Shown in pieces: positions 7,713 to 16,273 of a stretch of 37,058 nt of DNA (position 1 is its first letter; each line of letters begins with the position of its first letter). A model generated the notes under the pieces. The model worked only from the letters and a program-made list of their open reading frames with translations, did no database searches and was not told the DNA's origin. This DNA is from Thiopontia sp964344785. Its GTDB lineage: Bacteria; Pseudomonadota; Gammaproteobacteria; GCF-002020875. Position numbers and translations under genes: made by a program. The stretch spans positions 1-37,058 of the forward strand of contig CAYFOR010000016.1 of assembly GCA_964344785.1 (NCBI GenBank), given 5' to 3'.

Positions 7713-7738
7713 ACCCCCTCTGCATTGTGTGGAGGGGT
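7713..7738 (+). other. Intercistronic hairpin between adaptor and pump genes
   Basis: ACCCCCTC (7713-7720) can pair with GAGGGGT (7732-7738) around a short loop. No T tract follows, so it is not a standard terminator. It could trim or stabilise the message and set the ratio of adaptor to pump. Confidence 0.4.
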
Positions 7739-7773
7739 GCCTCGGTTAACCACCAACTGAGTTGGACAACGAC

Positions 7774-10700
7774 ATGACTGACGATAAGAGACCCACGGAT
7801 GCGGAGGAGCATCCACAGGATTCCAGCGATGCGCCGGAAAATCAAAAACCAGAGACTGTTGATGAGAAGGTCGACTTTCAACACCTTCCGGAAAAGGTTT
7901 TCCAGAAAGCGAGCCATGAAGAGGTAGAGCTTGGCTTTGCAGGACGGTTGGCCGAGTCCTTTATCCACTCACCACTTTCACCACTGCTGTTTATTGCAAT
8001 GATGGCAGTCGGTATCTGGGGATTGATTGCCACACCGAGGCAGGAGGACCCGCAGATTTCAGTACCGATGATTGATATCTTCTTCCCGGCTCCAGGGCTT
8101 TCATCCGGTGAGGTTGCCAACCAGATCATCGATCCGTTTGAGCGTGTACTGAGTGAAATTCCGGGATTGAAGCATGTCTATTCTGCCAGTGACCGTGAGT
8201 ACGGCATTATTACTCTGCAGTTTGAAGTGGGGGAGCCGATGGGGCCTTCCATTGTTCAGACACACAGTAAGATCCAGTCCAATCTTGACCTGCTGCCCAA
8301 GGGGATCAAGCCTCCCCAGGTGAAGCCCAAGGAGGTTGATGATGTACCTTCAGTGACTCTCACCCTCTGGTCGGAAGAGGTGGACGATGAGTATCTGCGT
8401 ACCCTGGGTGTCAGTGTGCTGCAGCATCTGAAGCAGCTGCCTCAGACCGGTGTCGGCTTTGTGACAGGTGGACGCAGTCGACAGGTGCGAATCGAGATTC
8501 TACCGGAGCGTCTTGCAGGTTTCGGGGTCAGTCCCGGGCAGATTGTCCATTCCGTTCAGACTGCGAATACTGGTCATACCGTTGGTAGTGTCGAGATGAG
8601 CGACCACTTCTTCTTTGTGGAGTCAGGTGGTTTTCTTTCAGAGGTCGAGGAGTTGGAACAGTTGGTTGTGGGACAACATCGTGGCGCTCCTGTCTATCTT
8701 CGTGATGTTGCCAAGGTGGTGGAGGGGCCACAGGAGACCAAACAGATTGTTTCGTTCTCAACCGGAAAGGCCTATCCGGGAGACTATCAGGTTCGTGATG
8801 CAGCGGCCGTCACGATAGCACTTGCAAAACAGCGTGGAGCCAATGGTGTTTCAGTGGTCAACAGTGTGCTTGATGAGGTGGAGAGCAATCTGAAAGGCTA
8901 CCTGATACCGGATAATGTCCACGTTGAGGTGACCCGTAACTACGGCAAAAGCGCAAACAACAAGGTCAATGACCTGTTGTTCAAACTGTTTATTGCGACC
9001 GGCGCGGTGACTTTTCTGGTTTGGATCAGCCTTGGAATCAAACCATCCATTGTGGTGTTGCTGACGATTCCGGTGGTGTTGGTGGGTACCGTTTTTGTCT
9101 CGATGCTGATGGGGTATACCATCGACCGCGTCAGTCTTTTTGCACTGATCTTCTCGATCGGCTTCCTGGTGGATAATGCCATCGTGATTGTCGAAAATAT
9201 CTACAGGCGCTGGCTGATGGCCGGCAGCATGGATACCCGTACGGCAGTCGATGCCGTGCGTGAAGTAGGAAATCCAACCGTGCTTGCCACCTATACCGTA
9301 GTGGCCGCACTGATTCCAATGGGTTTTGTGACCGGCATGATGGGGCCCTATATGGAGCCGATCCCGGCATTGGGTTCGGTTGCGATGCTGTTGTCACTGT
9401 TTGCGGCATTGATCTTTGCACCGTGGCTGGCGATGCGTATCGTGCCGTCGATGGAGAAGCTCCATGCGATGGAGGCCCGGGATGAGCGTATCGATGCCAA
9501 GCTTGATGTCTTTTTTCGCAAGACAATTACCCTGCTGGTCAACAATAAGGTCTACGGTTGGGGCTTTCTGCTGGGGTTGATTGTCAGCTTCTTTGCGGCG
9601 ATGTACCTCTTCTATAACACCACAGTTCCGGTGAAGATGTTGCCGTTTGACAACAAGGCCAACTTCAGTGTGGTGATCGATATGCCGGATGGGACCGCAC
9701 TGGCGACCACGGCCAATTTTACCCGCCGTGTCGCTCAGGAGATTGAGGATATTGAAGAGATTGTGGCAAGCCAGAATTATATCGGCGCCGCCCAGCCATT
9801 TGACTTCAATGGCCTGGTACGACATTACTATCTACGTCAATTCCCCTGGCAGGCTGAAATCGCCATCCAGCTGACGGACAAGACCGAGCGTGAACGGACC
9901 AGTCACCAGATTGCCAGTGATGTGAGAGATCGTCTGAGGCCGATTGCAGAGGCTGAGGGGGTCGCAGTTACAGTTGTCGAGATGCCACCAGGGCCACCGG
10001 TACTGCAGACGGTGGTTGCTGAAGTGCATGGCCCGGATGCGGAGACACGGCGCAAGGTTGCAGAGGATCTGACCCAGATCTTCCGTGAGTCCGGCATTAT
10101 CTCGGATGTAGATAATCTGATGCGTAATCCGATGGAGACTTGGCGCTTTGTGATTAATCGCGAAAAGGCGTCACGGCAGGGGATTTCTGTAGAGACCATC
10201 AACCAGCATTTGGCGATGGTCATGGGAGAGTTCGAGGCGGCTACCATCTTCCAGTCACTGATTCTGGAGCCGACCTATATTGTGATGACCATCCCGATCG
10301 AGAAACGCTCCAATCTTCATCGCTTGGGGGATCTTCCGATCATGACCATGGACCAACGCACCATTCCGTTGTCGGAATTGGGTGAGTTCGTCAAGGTTCA
10401 GCGTGACCCGATTATCTTCCACAAGGATCTGCGCAGTGTAGAGTTTGTGGTTGGTGATGCTGTAGGTAGACTGGGCGCACCGATCTATGCAATGCTGGAC
10501 GTTGAACGTATTCTGGAGGAGAAGGGATACGTCACTCCCGATGGGGTTACGCTACGTAGCGGAGCCTATACGGGAGCCCCTGATAACGACAAGCAGACCG
10601 GCTTCGAGTGGGGGGGAGAGTGGACCGTCACCTACGAAACCTTCCGTGACATGGGTATTGCCTTTGGTGTAGCGCTGGTGGGCATCTACATGCTGGTTGT

Positions 10701-11154
10701 CTGGGCGTTTGGAAACTTTGTCATACCGGCTATTATCATGTCGCCAATCCCATTGACACTGTTGGGAATTGTGCCGGGGCATTGGCTGCTGGATGCCGAG
10801 TTTACCGCGACCTCAATGATTGGCTGGATCGCACTGGCCGGAATCATCGTGCGGAACTCCATTCTGATGGTTGACTTTACCATGCACTCTTTCCGTACCG
10901 GTACTCCGTTGCTGGAGGCGGTCATTCTCTCGGCCAAGTCAAGAACCCGTCCGATTCTGATTACTGCACTGGCACTGGTGCTTGGCTCTGCGGTCATCCT
11001 GCTTGATCCAATCTTCCAGGGAATGGCGGTATCGCTGCTGTTTGGAGTCTTTATCTCCACTATACTCACTTTGGTGGTCATTCCACTGGGCTGTATCAGC
11101 GCCGGTGAAAAAGTGTTTATGGAGGCGCGCGATCTCGAAGAGGGTGAAGCATAA
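7774..11154 (+). CDS. RND efflux pump, inner-membrane permease (AcrB/HAE-like superfamily)
   Basis: A 1126-aa proton-driven transporter with the RND layout: TM1 (FIHSPLSPLLFIAMMAVGIWG), a large periplasmic loop, TM2-6, then the same plan repeated. TM4 carries GFLVDNAIVIVENIYR; AcrB has two adjacent Asp there, and here the second is Asn, so the proton relay rests on one Asp. The matching TM10 region holds GIIVRNSILMVDFT. An acidic, hydrophilic N-terminal tail of about 60 residues precedes TM1, which typical pumps lack. Start: ATG 7774 was preferred to an in-frame TTG at 7762; neither has a good ribosome site. The adaptor gene precedes it and a bidirectional terminator follows. Substrate unknown. 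Confidence 0.93.
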   Translation: MTDDKRPTDAEEHPQDSSDAPENQKPETVDEKVDFQHLPEKVFQKASHEEVELGFAGRLAESFIHSPLSPLLFIAMMAVGIWGLIATPRQEDPQISVPMIDIFFPAPGLSSGEVANQIIDPFERVLSEIPGLKHVYSASDREYGIITLQFEVGEPMGPSIVQTHSKIQSNLDLLPKGIKPPQVKPKEVDDVPSVTLTLWSEEVDDEYLRTLGVSVLQHLKQLPQTGVGFVTGGRSRQVRIEILPERLAGFGVSPGQIVHSVQTANTGHTVGSVEMSDHFFFVESGGFLSEVEELEQLVVGQHRGAPVYLRDVAKVVEGPQETKQIVSFSTGKAYPGDYQVRDAAAVTIALAKQRGANGVSVVNSVLDEVESNLKGYLIPDNVHVEVTRNYGKSANNKVNDLLFKLFIATGAVTFLVWISLGIKPSIVVLLTIPVVLVGTVFVSMLMGYTIDRVSLFALIFSIGFLVDNAIVIVENIYRRWLMAGSMDTRTAVDAVREVGNPTVLATYTVVAALIPMGFVTGMMGPYMEPIPALGSVAMLLSLFAALIFAPWLAMRIVPSMEKLHAMEARDERIDAKLDVFFRKTITLLVNNKVYGWGFLLGLIVSFFAAMYLFYNTTVPVKMLPFDNKANFSVVIDMPDGTALATTANFTRRVAQEIEDIEEIVASQNYIGAAQPFDFNGLVRHYYLRQFPWQAEIAIQLTDKTERERTSHQIASDVRDRLRPIAEAEGVAVTVVEMPPGPPVLQTVVAEVHGPDAETRRKVAEDLTQIFRESGIISDVDNLMRNPMETWRFVINREKASRQGISVETINQHLAMVMGEFEAATIFQSLILEPTYIVMTIPIEKRSNLHRLGDLPIMTMDQRTIPLSELGEFVKVQRDPIIFHKDLRSVEFVVGDAVGRLGAPIYAMLDVERILEEKGYVTPDGVTLRSGAYTGAPDNDKQTGFEWGGEWTVTYETFRDMGIAFGVALVGIYMLVVWAFGNFVIPAIIMSPIPLTLLGIVPGHWLLDAEFTATSMIGWIALAGIIVRNSILMVDFTMHSFRTGTPLLEAVILSAKSRTRPILITALALVLGSAVILLDPIFQGMAVSLLFGVFISTILTLVVIPLGCISAGEKVFMEARDLEEGEA

Positions 11155-11196
11155 AAAAAGCAGGGCACCCATGAAGTACATGGGTGCCCTCTTTTT
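11155..11196. terminator. Bidirectional Rho-independent terminator
   Basis: A perfect 12-base-pair stem (11162-11173 with 11179-11190) around the loop AAGTA is flanked by A7 on the left and a T-rich tract (CTTTTT) on the right. It ends the RND operon on the plus strand and the 44-codon gene on the minus strand. Confidence 0.92.
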
Positions 11197-11210
11197 GGTT
11201 ACAGCGGGTG

Positions 11211-11345
11211 CTATTTTGACAGCAGTGGGATGAAATCCTGTCCGGTTGTCTCAGCATGATAGCTGGTATCCGGATCTACTGCAAACAGCCATACATTTGA
11301 GGCAATCGAAAGTGTCAAAACGATGACTGCACTGATTGCTTTCAT
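11211..11345 (-). CDS. Predicted 44-aa exported or membrane small protein
   Basis: Below usual gene-calling length but well supported. The ATG at 11345 is preceded 8 bases upstream by a strong AGGAG ribosome site (AAGGAGACCGAGA-ATG). The frame runs 44 codons to TAG and the shared bidirectional terminator follows about 20 bases later. The N-terminus (MKAISAVIVLTLSIASNVWLF) is a signal peptide or a single TM helix, followed by a short polar tail ending GQDFIPLLSK. I recognise no family. An AT-rich stretch (about 11360-11405) upstream could hold its promoter, but I see no clean -35/-10 pair. It is convergent with the RND pump and divergent from gltB. Confidence 0.7.
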   Translation of the reverse strand: MKAISAVIVLTLSIASNVWLFAVDPDTSYHAETTGQDFIPLLSK

Positions 11346-11776
11346 TCTCGGTCTCCTTCTTATTGTTATATCTGAGCAAAAAACATATAAATTACAATTA
11401 ATTAGATGTTTGTCATGAGGTAGAAAAGGCCGTATTGACGCCCTTCATCACGTTATACCGACAAGCCATCGACTACTTGTTTGCAGGAATCAAGCCAGCC
11501 GGTTGGTTGACTGTCCGCAGGGAGCTATCCGCATCGCCCAATACTGCGTTCCGGCCTTTGGCCGTTACTGGCCTGTGGTCACTCGGGACGAGGAAGGACA
11601 GATACAACCATTTGATATAGAGTGGCTTACCTGCATGGTCGTGCCTTGTCTTGAACAGTGTGGGTAAGCGCTGTATCAGCAATATCATGTTGTCGGAGTA
11701 CTGGCTCTAGCATATAATTTCCGGCCCTTTTTTGATCGGGGTCAATCATCCGGATCACTGACACAGCGAATTGTTT
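11346..11776. other. Gap between the 44-aa gene and gltB
   Basis: About 430 bases without a confident gene. The left part is AT-rich and probably carries the promoter of the minus-strand small gene. The right end carries the gltB promoter. In between, a plus-strand frame ending at TAA 11665-11667 stays open for about 80 codons and reads like protein (it includes DCPQGAIRIAQYC and WPVVTRDEEGQ), but it has no ATG or GTG. The only usual start is a TTG at 11503, which would give 54 aa. A decayed or frame-shifted gene is possible; a chance frame is equally so. Confidence 0.5.
11690..11718 (+). promoter_or_regulatory. Sigma70-type promoter of gltBD
   Basis: TTGTCG (11690-11695), a 17-base spacer and a perfect TATAAT (11713-11718). 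The transcript would start near 11725, about 52 bases before the gltB ATG. Confidence 0.65.
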
Positions 11777-14700
11777 ATGAATAGACCTGCACAGCCAAAG
11801 AGTCAGCAACACGATTTTGGGCCACTTTACCGCCCGGAGTTTGAACGGGATAACTGTGGATTTGGGCTGATTGCCCATATGGATGGAAAGCCCAGTAACG
11901 GGTTGGTACAGACGGCCATTGAGTCACTCAACCGTATGACCCACCGTGGTGCAATCGCTGCAGATGGAAAGTCGGGGGATGGTTGTGGTCTGTTGATGAA
12001 ACACCCCAAAGGTTTTATGCAAGCGATTGCAGAAGAGCTTGGGTATGTATTGTCGGAGAACCATGCAGTCGGCATGGTGTTTCTGAATCAGGATGTGGAG
12101 AAAGCGGCGGCAGCCCGCAAGGCTCTTGAAAAGAGTCTGACCGACCAGGGACTGGAAGTATTGGGATGGCGCACAGTTCCGGTGGATGCCGAGGCGGCCT
12201 GTGGTGAACATGCACTGACCATTCTGCCACATATTGAGCAGATTTTTGTCAATGCACCGACAGAGATGGATCGGGTGCAACTGGAGCGGGCACTGTTTAC
12301 CGCCCGGCGGCTGACCGAAAAGGCGGTTGAGCCAGAAGATGAGACCTTCTATATCCCGAGTCTCTCCTCTCGAGTCATCTCTTATAAGGGATTGGTGATG
12401 CCGGAGTATCTGCCGGTATTCTATCGGGATCTGAAAGATCCTCGGTTTGAGTCGGCATTGTGTGTCTATCACCAGCGTTTTGCCACCAACACCCTGCCAC
12501 AGTGGCGCCTGGCACAACCATTCCGCCATCTGGCACACAATGGTGAGATCAATACCATTCAAGGCAACCGCAACTGGTCTGTAGCCCGTGCAATGAAATT
12601 CGAGACTCCGCTGCTTTCCGATATGGATGCCGTGCGCCCTCTGGTCTCGATGACCGGCTCCGACTCCAACAGCCTGGATAATATGCTGGAGGCACTGTTG
12701 ATGGGGGGTATTGATATCTTCCGTGCGATGCGGCTGCTGATTCCACCGGCCTGGCAGAACATTGAGCAGATGGACCCCAATCTGCGTGCATTCCATGAGT
12801 ACAACTCCATGCACATGGAACCCTGGGATGGGCCGGCAGGGATTGTATTGACGGATGGTCGCTATGCAGCCTGTACCATGGACCGCAACGGGCTGCGACC
12901 GGCACGGTGGGTGATCACCAAGGATCGCCATATCACGCTCGCCTCCGAGATCGGGGTCTATGACTATGATCCTGCGGATGTGGTACAGAAAGGACGCCTG
13001 GGCCCGGGACAGATGATTGCGGTGGATACCGAGAGTGGTGAACTGCTGCTGCCCGGCCAGATTGACGACCAGTTGAAGAGCCGCCAGCCCTACAAGCAGT
13101 GGTTGAGCGAAAGCACCGAACGACTGGTCACCCGGATCGGTGGCGGTCGCAGTGACGAGATAGACGAGGTTGATCAAACGCTGTTTCAGGCGGCGCAGAA
13201 GCTATTTCAGGTCACTTTCGAGGAGCGTCAGGAGATTATCCAGGTATTGGCGACGGCCGGACAGGAAGCCGTGGGTGCAATGGGGGATGACACCCCGATC
13301 TCGGTGCTCTCCAGCCGGAATCGTTCACCATTTGACTATTTCCGTCAGCAGTTTGCGCAGGTCACCAACCCGCCCATCGATCCGTTGCGTGAGCAGATCG
13401 TGATGTCGCTGGAGACCTGTTTCGGTCGTGAACTCAACATCTTTGAAGAGGCACAGAGCCATGCACGCCGCCTGGTGGTTGACTCCCCGGTACTCTCCAA
13501 GACCAAATTCAATCAACTGCTTGCGCATGACGACTCTGCCTATGCCCACACCAGGATTGATCTCTGCTATCAGACCGGTGGGCTGAAGGGGGCCATTGAA
13601 TCGATTTGTGATCAGGCAGAGCAGGCCGTGCGTGATGGTAAAGTCATTATTGTGCTCTCGGACTCCGCCATCACTGCGGATAAGCAGTTGGTACATGCGT
13701 TGTTGGCAACTGGGGCGGTTCATCACCGTCTGGTCGAGACCGGCCTGCGTTGTGATGCCAATATCGTGGTTGAGAGCGCAACGGCGCGTGACCCACACCA
13801 CTTTGCGGTGCTGATCGGTTACGGCGCATCTGCGGTCTACCCGTGGCTTGCCTACGAGATTATTCATGAGCAGGTCGAGAATGGTGATATTCAGGGATTG
13901 GAGCTATCCAAGGCCGCCGCCAACTACCGCAAGGGAATCAATAAGGGGCTGTTGAAGATTCTCTCCAAGATGGGAATCTCCACCATTGCCAGTTATCGTG
14001 GCGCCCAGCTGTTTGAGGCGGTCGGTCTCTCTCGTGAAGTGGTCGATCTCTGTTTCCGTGGGACCACCTGTCGTATTGAGGGGACCCGCTTTGCCGATCT
14101 GGAACAGGAGCAGAAGAACCTTGCGAAGCTCGCCTGGAACCAGCGTAAGCCGGTTGATCAGGGTGGCATGCTGAAATTCATGCATGGTGGTGAATACCAT
14201 GCCTATAACCCGGATGTGGTGAAGAGTCTGCAACAAGCGGTGCGCAGTGGAAACCGGGATGACTATATGGTTTATGCCAACCACGTCAATAATCGCCCCA
14301 CAGCAACGCTACGTGATCTGTTGAAGCTGAGCGAGAAGCAGGCCGCGATTCCTCTGGAGGAGGTTGAGCCGTGGGAGAGCATTGCGCAGCGTTTCGATAC
14401 TGCAGCGATGTCACTCGGTGCCCTCTCCCCGGAGGCGCATGAGGCGTTGGCGATTGCGATGAATACCATTGGTGGGCGCTCCAACTCAGGCGAGGGAGGT
14501 GAAGACCCTGTACGTTATGGCACCAACAAGGTCTCCAAGATCAAGCAGATCGCCTCCGGTCGTTTTGGTGTCACTCCACACTATCTGAGCAGTGCCGAGG
14601 TGCTGCAGATCAAGGTGGCGCAGGGCGCAAAACCGGGTGAGGGTGGACAGTTGCCGGGACAGAAGGTCAACGCACTGATTGCACGGCTGCGCAACTGTAA

Positions 14701-16273
14701 TCCGGGAACAACACTGATCTCGCCGCCTCCTCACCACGATATCTATTCTATCGAAGACCTGGCACAGCTGATCTACGATCTCAAGCAGGTCAACCCCGAT
14801 GCGCTGGTCTCGGTCAAACTGGTCTCCGAGGCGGGTGTGGGCACCATTGCGGCCGGTGTGGCCAAGGCCTATGCCGACCTGATTACCATTGCCGGGCATG
14901 ATGGCGGAACCGGTGCCAGCCCACTCACTTCAGTCAAATACGCTGGTTCACCGTGGGAGCTGGGACTCACCGAGACCCATCAGATCCTGCGTGCCAATGA
15001 TCTGCGTGACAAGGTGCGACTACAGACCGATGGTGGCCTGAAAACCGGCTTGGATGTGGTCAAGGCGGCCATTCTCGGTGCGGAGAGCTTTGGCTTTGGT
15101 ACGGCACCAATGGTGGCACTGGGGTGTAAATATCTGCGTATCTGTCACCTCAATAACTGTGCAGTTGGTGTTGCGACTCAGGATGAACGGCTGCGTGCCG
15201 AGTACTTTACCGGTCTGCCGGAGATGGTGATCAACATGTTCCGCTTCATCTCTGAAGAGGCACGTGAACTGATGGCAGGCCTTGGAGTGCGCACCCTGGA
15301 AGAGCTGGTGGGTCGTACTGATCTGCTGCAGGTGCTTGATGGGCACACGGACAAGCAGCAGCATCTTGACCTCACTCCACTGTTGAATATCGAGTCCAAT
15401 GAACGGTTGGCTGGCAAGCCGCAGTTCTGCACCAAACCCAAGAATGAGCCATTTGACAAGGGTGAACTGGCAGAGCAGATGGTGGCTGAGACAATGAGTG
15501 CGATCGAATCGAAATCGGGTGGCAGCTTCAGCTACTCCGTTCGCAATACCGATCGTTCGATTGGGGCTCGTCTCTCCGGTGAGATTGCCAAGCGTCACGG
15601 CAACCATGGGATGAGCGATGCTCCGATTGAGCTGAAGCTGACCGGTACCAGCGGACAGAGCTTCGGAGTGTGGAATGCCGGTGGTCTCCATATGACCCTG
15701 GAGGGGGATGCCAATGACTATGTCGGCAAGGGGATGGCCGGTGGTCAGTTGGTGCTCTATCCACCTGAAGTGAGTGCATTCCGTAGTCATGAGACTCCGA
15801 TTATGGGTAATACCTGTCTTTACGGAGCAACTGGTGGAACCCTGTTCGCTTCAGGTACTGCCGGTGAACGTTTCGGTGTACGCAATTCAGGCGCTCGTGC
15901 GGTGGTTGAAGGGTTGGGAGATCATGGCTGTGAGTACATGACGGGTGGTCTGGTGGTGGTTCTGGGCCCAACCGGTGTCAATTTTGGGGCGGCGATGACC
16001 GGTGGATTTGCCTACGTGCTCGATATGGATAGTGGGTTTGTGGATCGCTACAACCATGAGATGATCGATATCCATCGTATTACACCCGAGAAGATGGATG
16101 GCCATCGTCAGCATCTGCGAGAGACCATCGAGGAGTTTGTTACCACCACAGGAAGTCAGTGGGGACAGAAGATTGTGAATGACTGGGATGATTTTGTACC
16201 GATGTTCTGGTTGGTCAAGCCGAAATCACTGGAACTCGATTCACTGTTGAGTATGCAGAAGGAGGCTGCCTGA
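11777..16273 (+). CDS. gltB: Glutamate synthase (NADPH) large subunit
   Basis: The 1498-aa alpha subunit of GOGAT, which makes two glutamates from glutamine and 2-oxoglutarate in ammonia assimilation. A 26-residue propeptide precedes Cys27 (DNCGFGLIAHMDGK), the expected N-terminal nucleophile of the class II glutaminase domain after processing. Then follow the central linker domain, the FMN-binding synthase barrel and the [3Fe-4S] ligands C1117-x5-C1123-x4-C1128 (CKYLRICHLNNC). The C-terminal GXGXG beta-helix (GTSGQSFGVWNAGG onward) closes the protein. I chose ATG 11777; a TTG two codons upstream is the alternative. The stop overlaps the gltD start by one base (TGATG), so the two subunits are translationally coupled. 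Confidence 0.98.
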   Translation: MNRPAQPKSQQHDFGPLYRPEFERDNCGFGLIAHMDGKPSNGLVQTAIESLNRMTHRGAIAADGKSGDGCGLLMKHPKGFMQAIAEELGYVLSENHAVGMVFLNQDVEKAAAARKALEKSLTDQGLEVLGWRTVPVDAEAACGEHALTILPHIEQIFVNAPTEMDRVQLERALFTARRLTEKAVEPEDETFYIPSLSSRVISYKGLVMPEYLPVFYRDLKDPRFESALCVYHQRFATNTLPQWRLAQPFRHLAHNGEINTIQGNRNWSVARAMKFETPLLSDMDAVRPLVSMTGSDSNSLDNMLEALLMGGIDIFRAMRLLIPPAWQNIEQMDPNLRAFHEYNSMHMEPWDGPAGIVLTDGRYAACTMDRNGLRPARWVITKDRHITLASEIGVYDYDPADVVQKGRLGPGQMIAVDTESGELLLPGQIDDQLKSRQPYKQWLSESTERLVTRIGGGRSDEIDEVDQTLFQAAQKLFQVTFEERQEIIQVLATAGQEAVGAMGDDTPISVLSSRNRSPFDYFRQQFAQVTNPPIDPLREQIVMSLETCFGRELNIFEEAQSHARRLVVDSPVLSKTKFNQLLAHDDSAYAHTRIDLCYQTGGLKGAIESICDQAEQAVRDGKVIIVLSDSAITADKQLVHALLATGAVHHRLVETGLRCDANIVVESATARDPHHFAVLIGYGASAVYPWLAYEIIHEQVENGDIQGLELSKAAANYRKGINKGLLKILSKMGISTIASYRGAQLFEAVGLSREVVDLCFRGTTCRIEGTRFADLEQEQKNLAKLAWNQRKPVDQGGMLKFMHGGEYHAYNPDVVKSLQQAVRSGNRDDYMVYANHVNNRPTATLRDLLKLSEKQAAIPLEEVEPWESIAQRFDTAAMSLGALSPEAHEALAIAMNTIGGRSNSGEGGEDPVRYGTNKVSKIKQIASGRFGVTPHYLSSAEVLQIKVAQGAKPGEGGQLPGQKVNALIARLRNCNPGTTLISPPPHHDIYSIEDLAQLIYDLKQVNPDALVSVKLVSEAGVGTIAAGVAKAYADLITIAGHDGGTGASPLTSVKYAGSPWELGLTETHQILRANDLRDKVRLQTDGGLKTGLDVVKAAILGAESFGFGTAPMVALGCKYLRICHLNNCAVGVATQDERLRAEYFTGLPEMVINMFRFISEEARELMAGLGVRTLEELVGRTDLLQVLDGHTDKQQHLDLTPLLNIESNERLAGKPQFCTKPKNEPFDKGELAEQMVAETMSAIESKSGGSFSYSVRNTDRSIGARLSGEIAKRHGNHGMSDAPIELKLTGTSGQSFGVWNAGGLHMTLEGDANDYVGKGMAGGQLVLYPPEVSAFRSHETPIMGNTCLYGATGGTLFASGTAGERFGVRNSGARAVVEGLGDHGCEYMTGGLVVVLGPTGVNFGAAMTGGFAYVLDMDSGFVDRYNHEMIDIHRITPEKMDGHRQHLRETIEEFVTTTGSQWGQKIVNDWDDFVPMFWLVKPKSLELDSLLSMQKEAA

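Noticed and set aside
7753..7765. CCAACT-G-AGTTGG palindrome just before the pump gene
   Set aside because: The one-base centre cannot form an RNA hairpin, and the site lies inside an operon near the start codon, so an operator role is not supported.
11924..13177. 417-codon minus-strand open frame inside gltB
   Set aside because: It lies wholly antisense to strongly conserved GltB sequence and has Gln/His/Arg-rich, domain-free content typical of a shadow frame.
15020..15790. 256-codon minus-strand open frame in the 3' part of gltB
   Set aside because: Shadow of the FMN and GXGXG coding region; no ribosome site and no family features.
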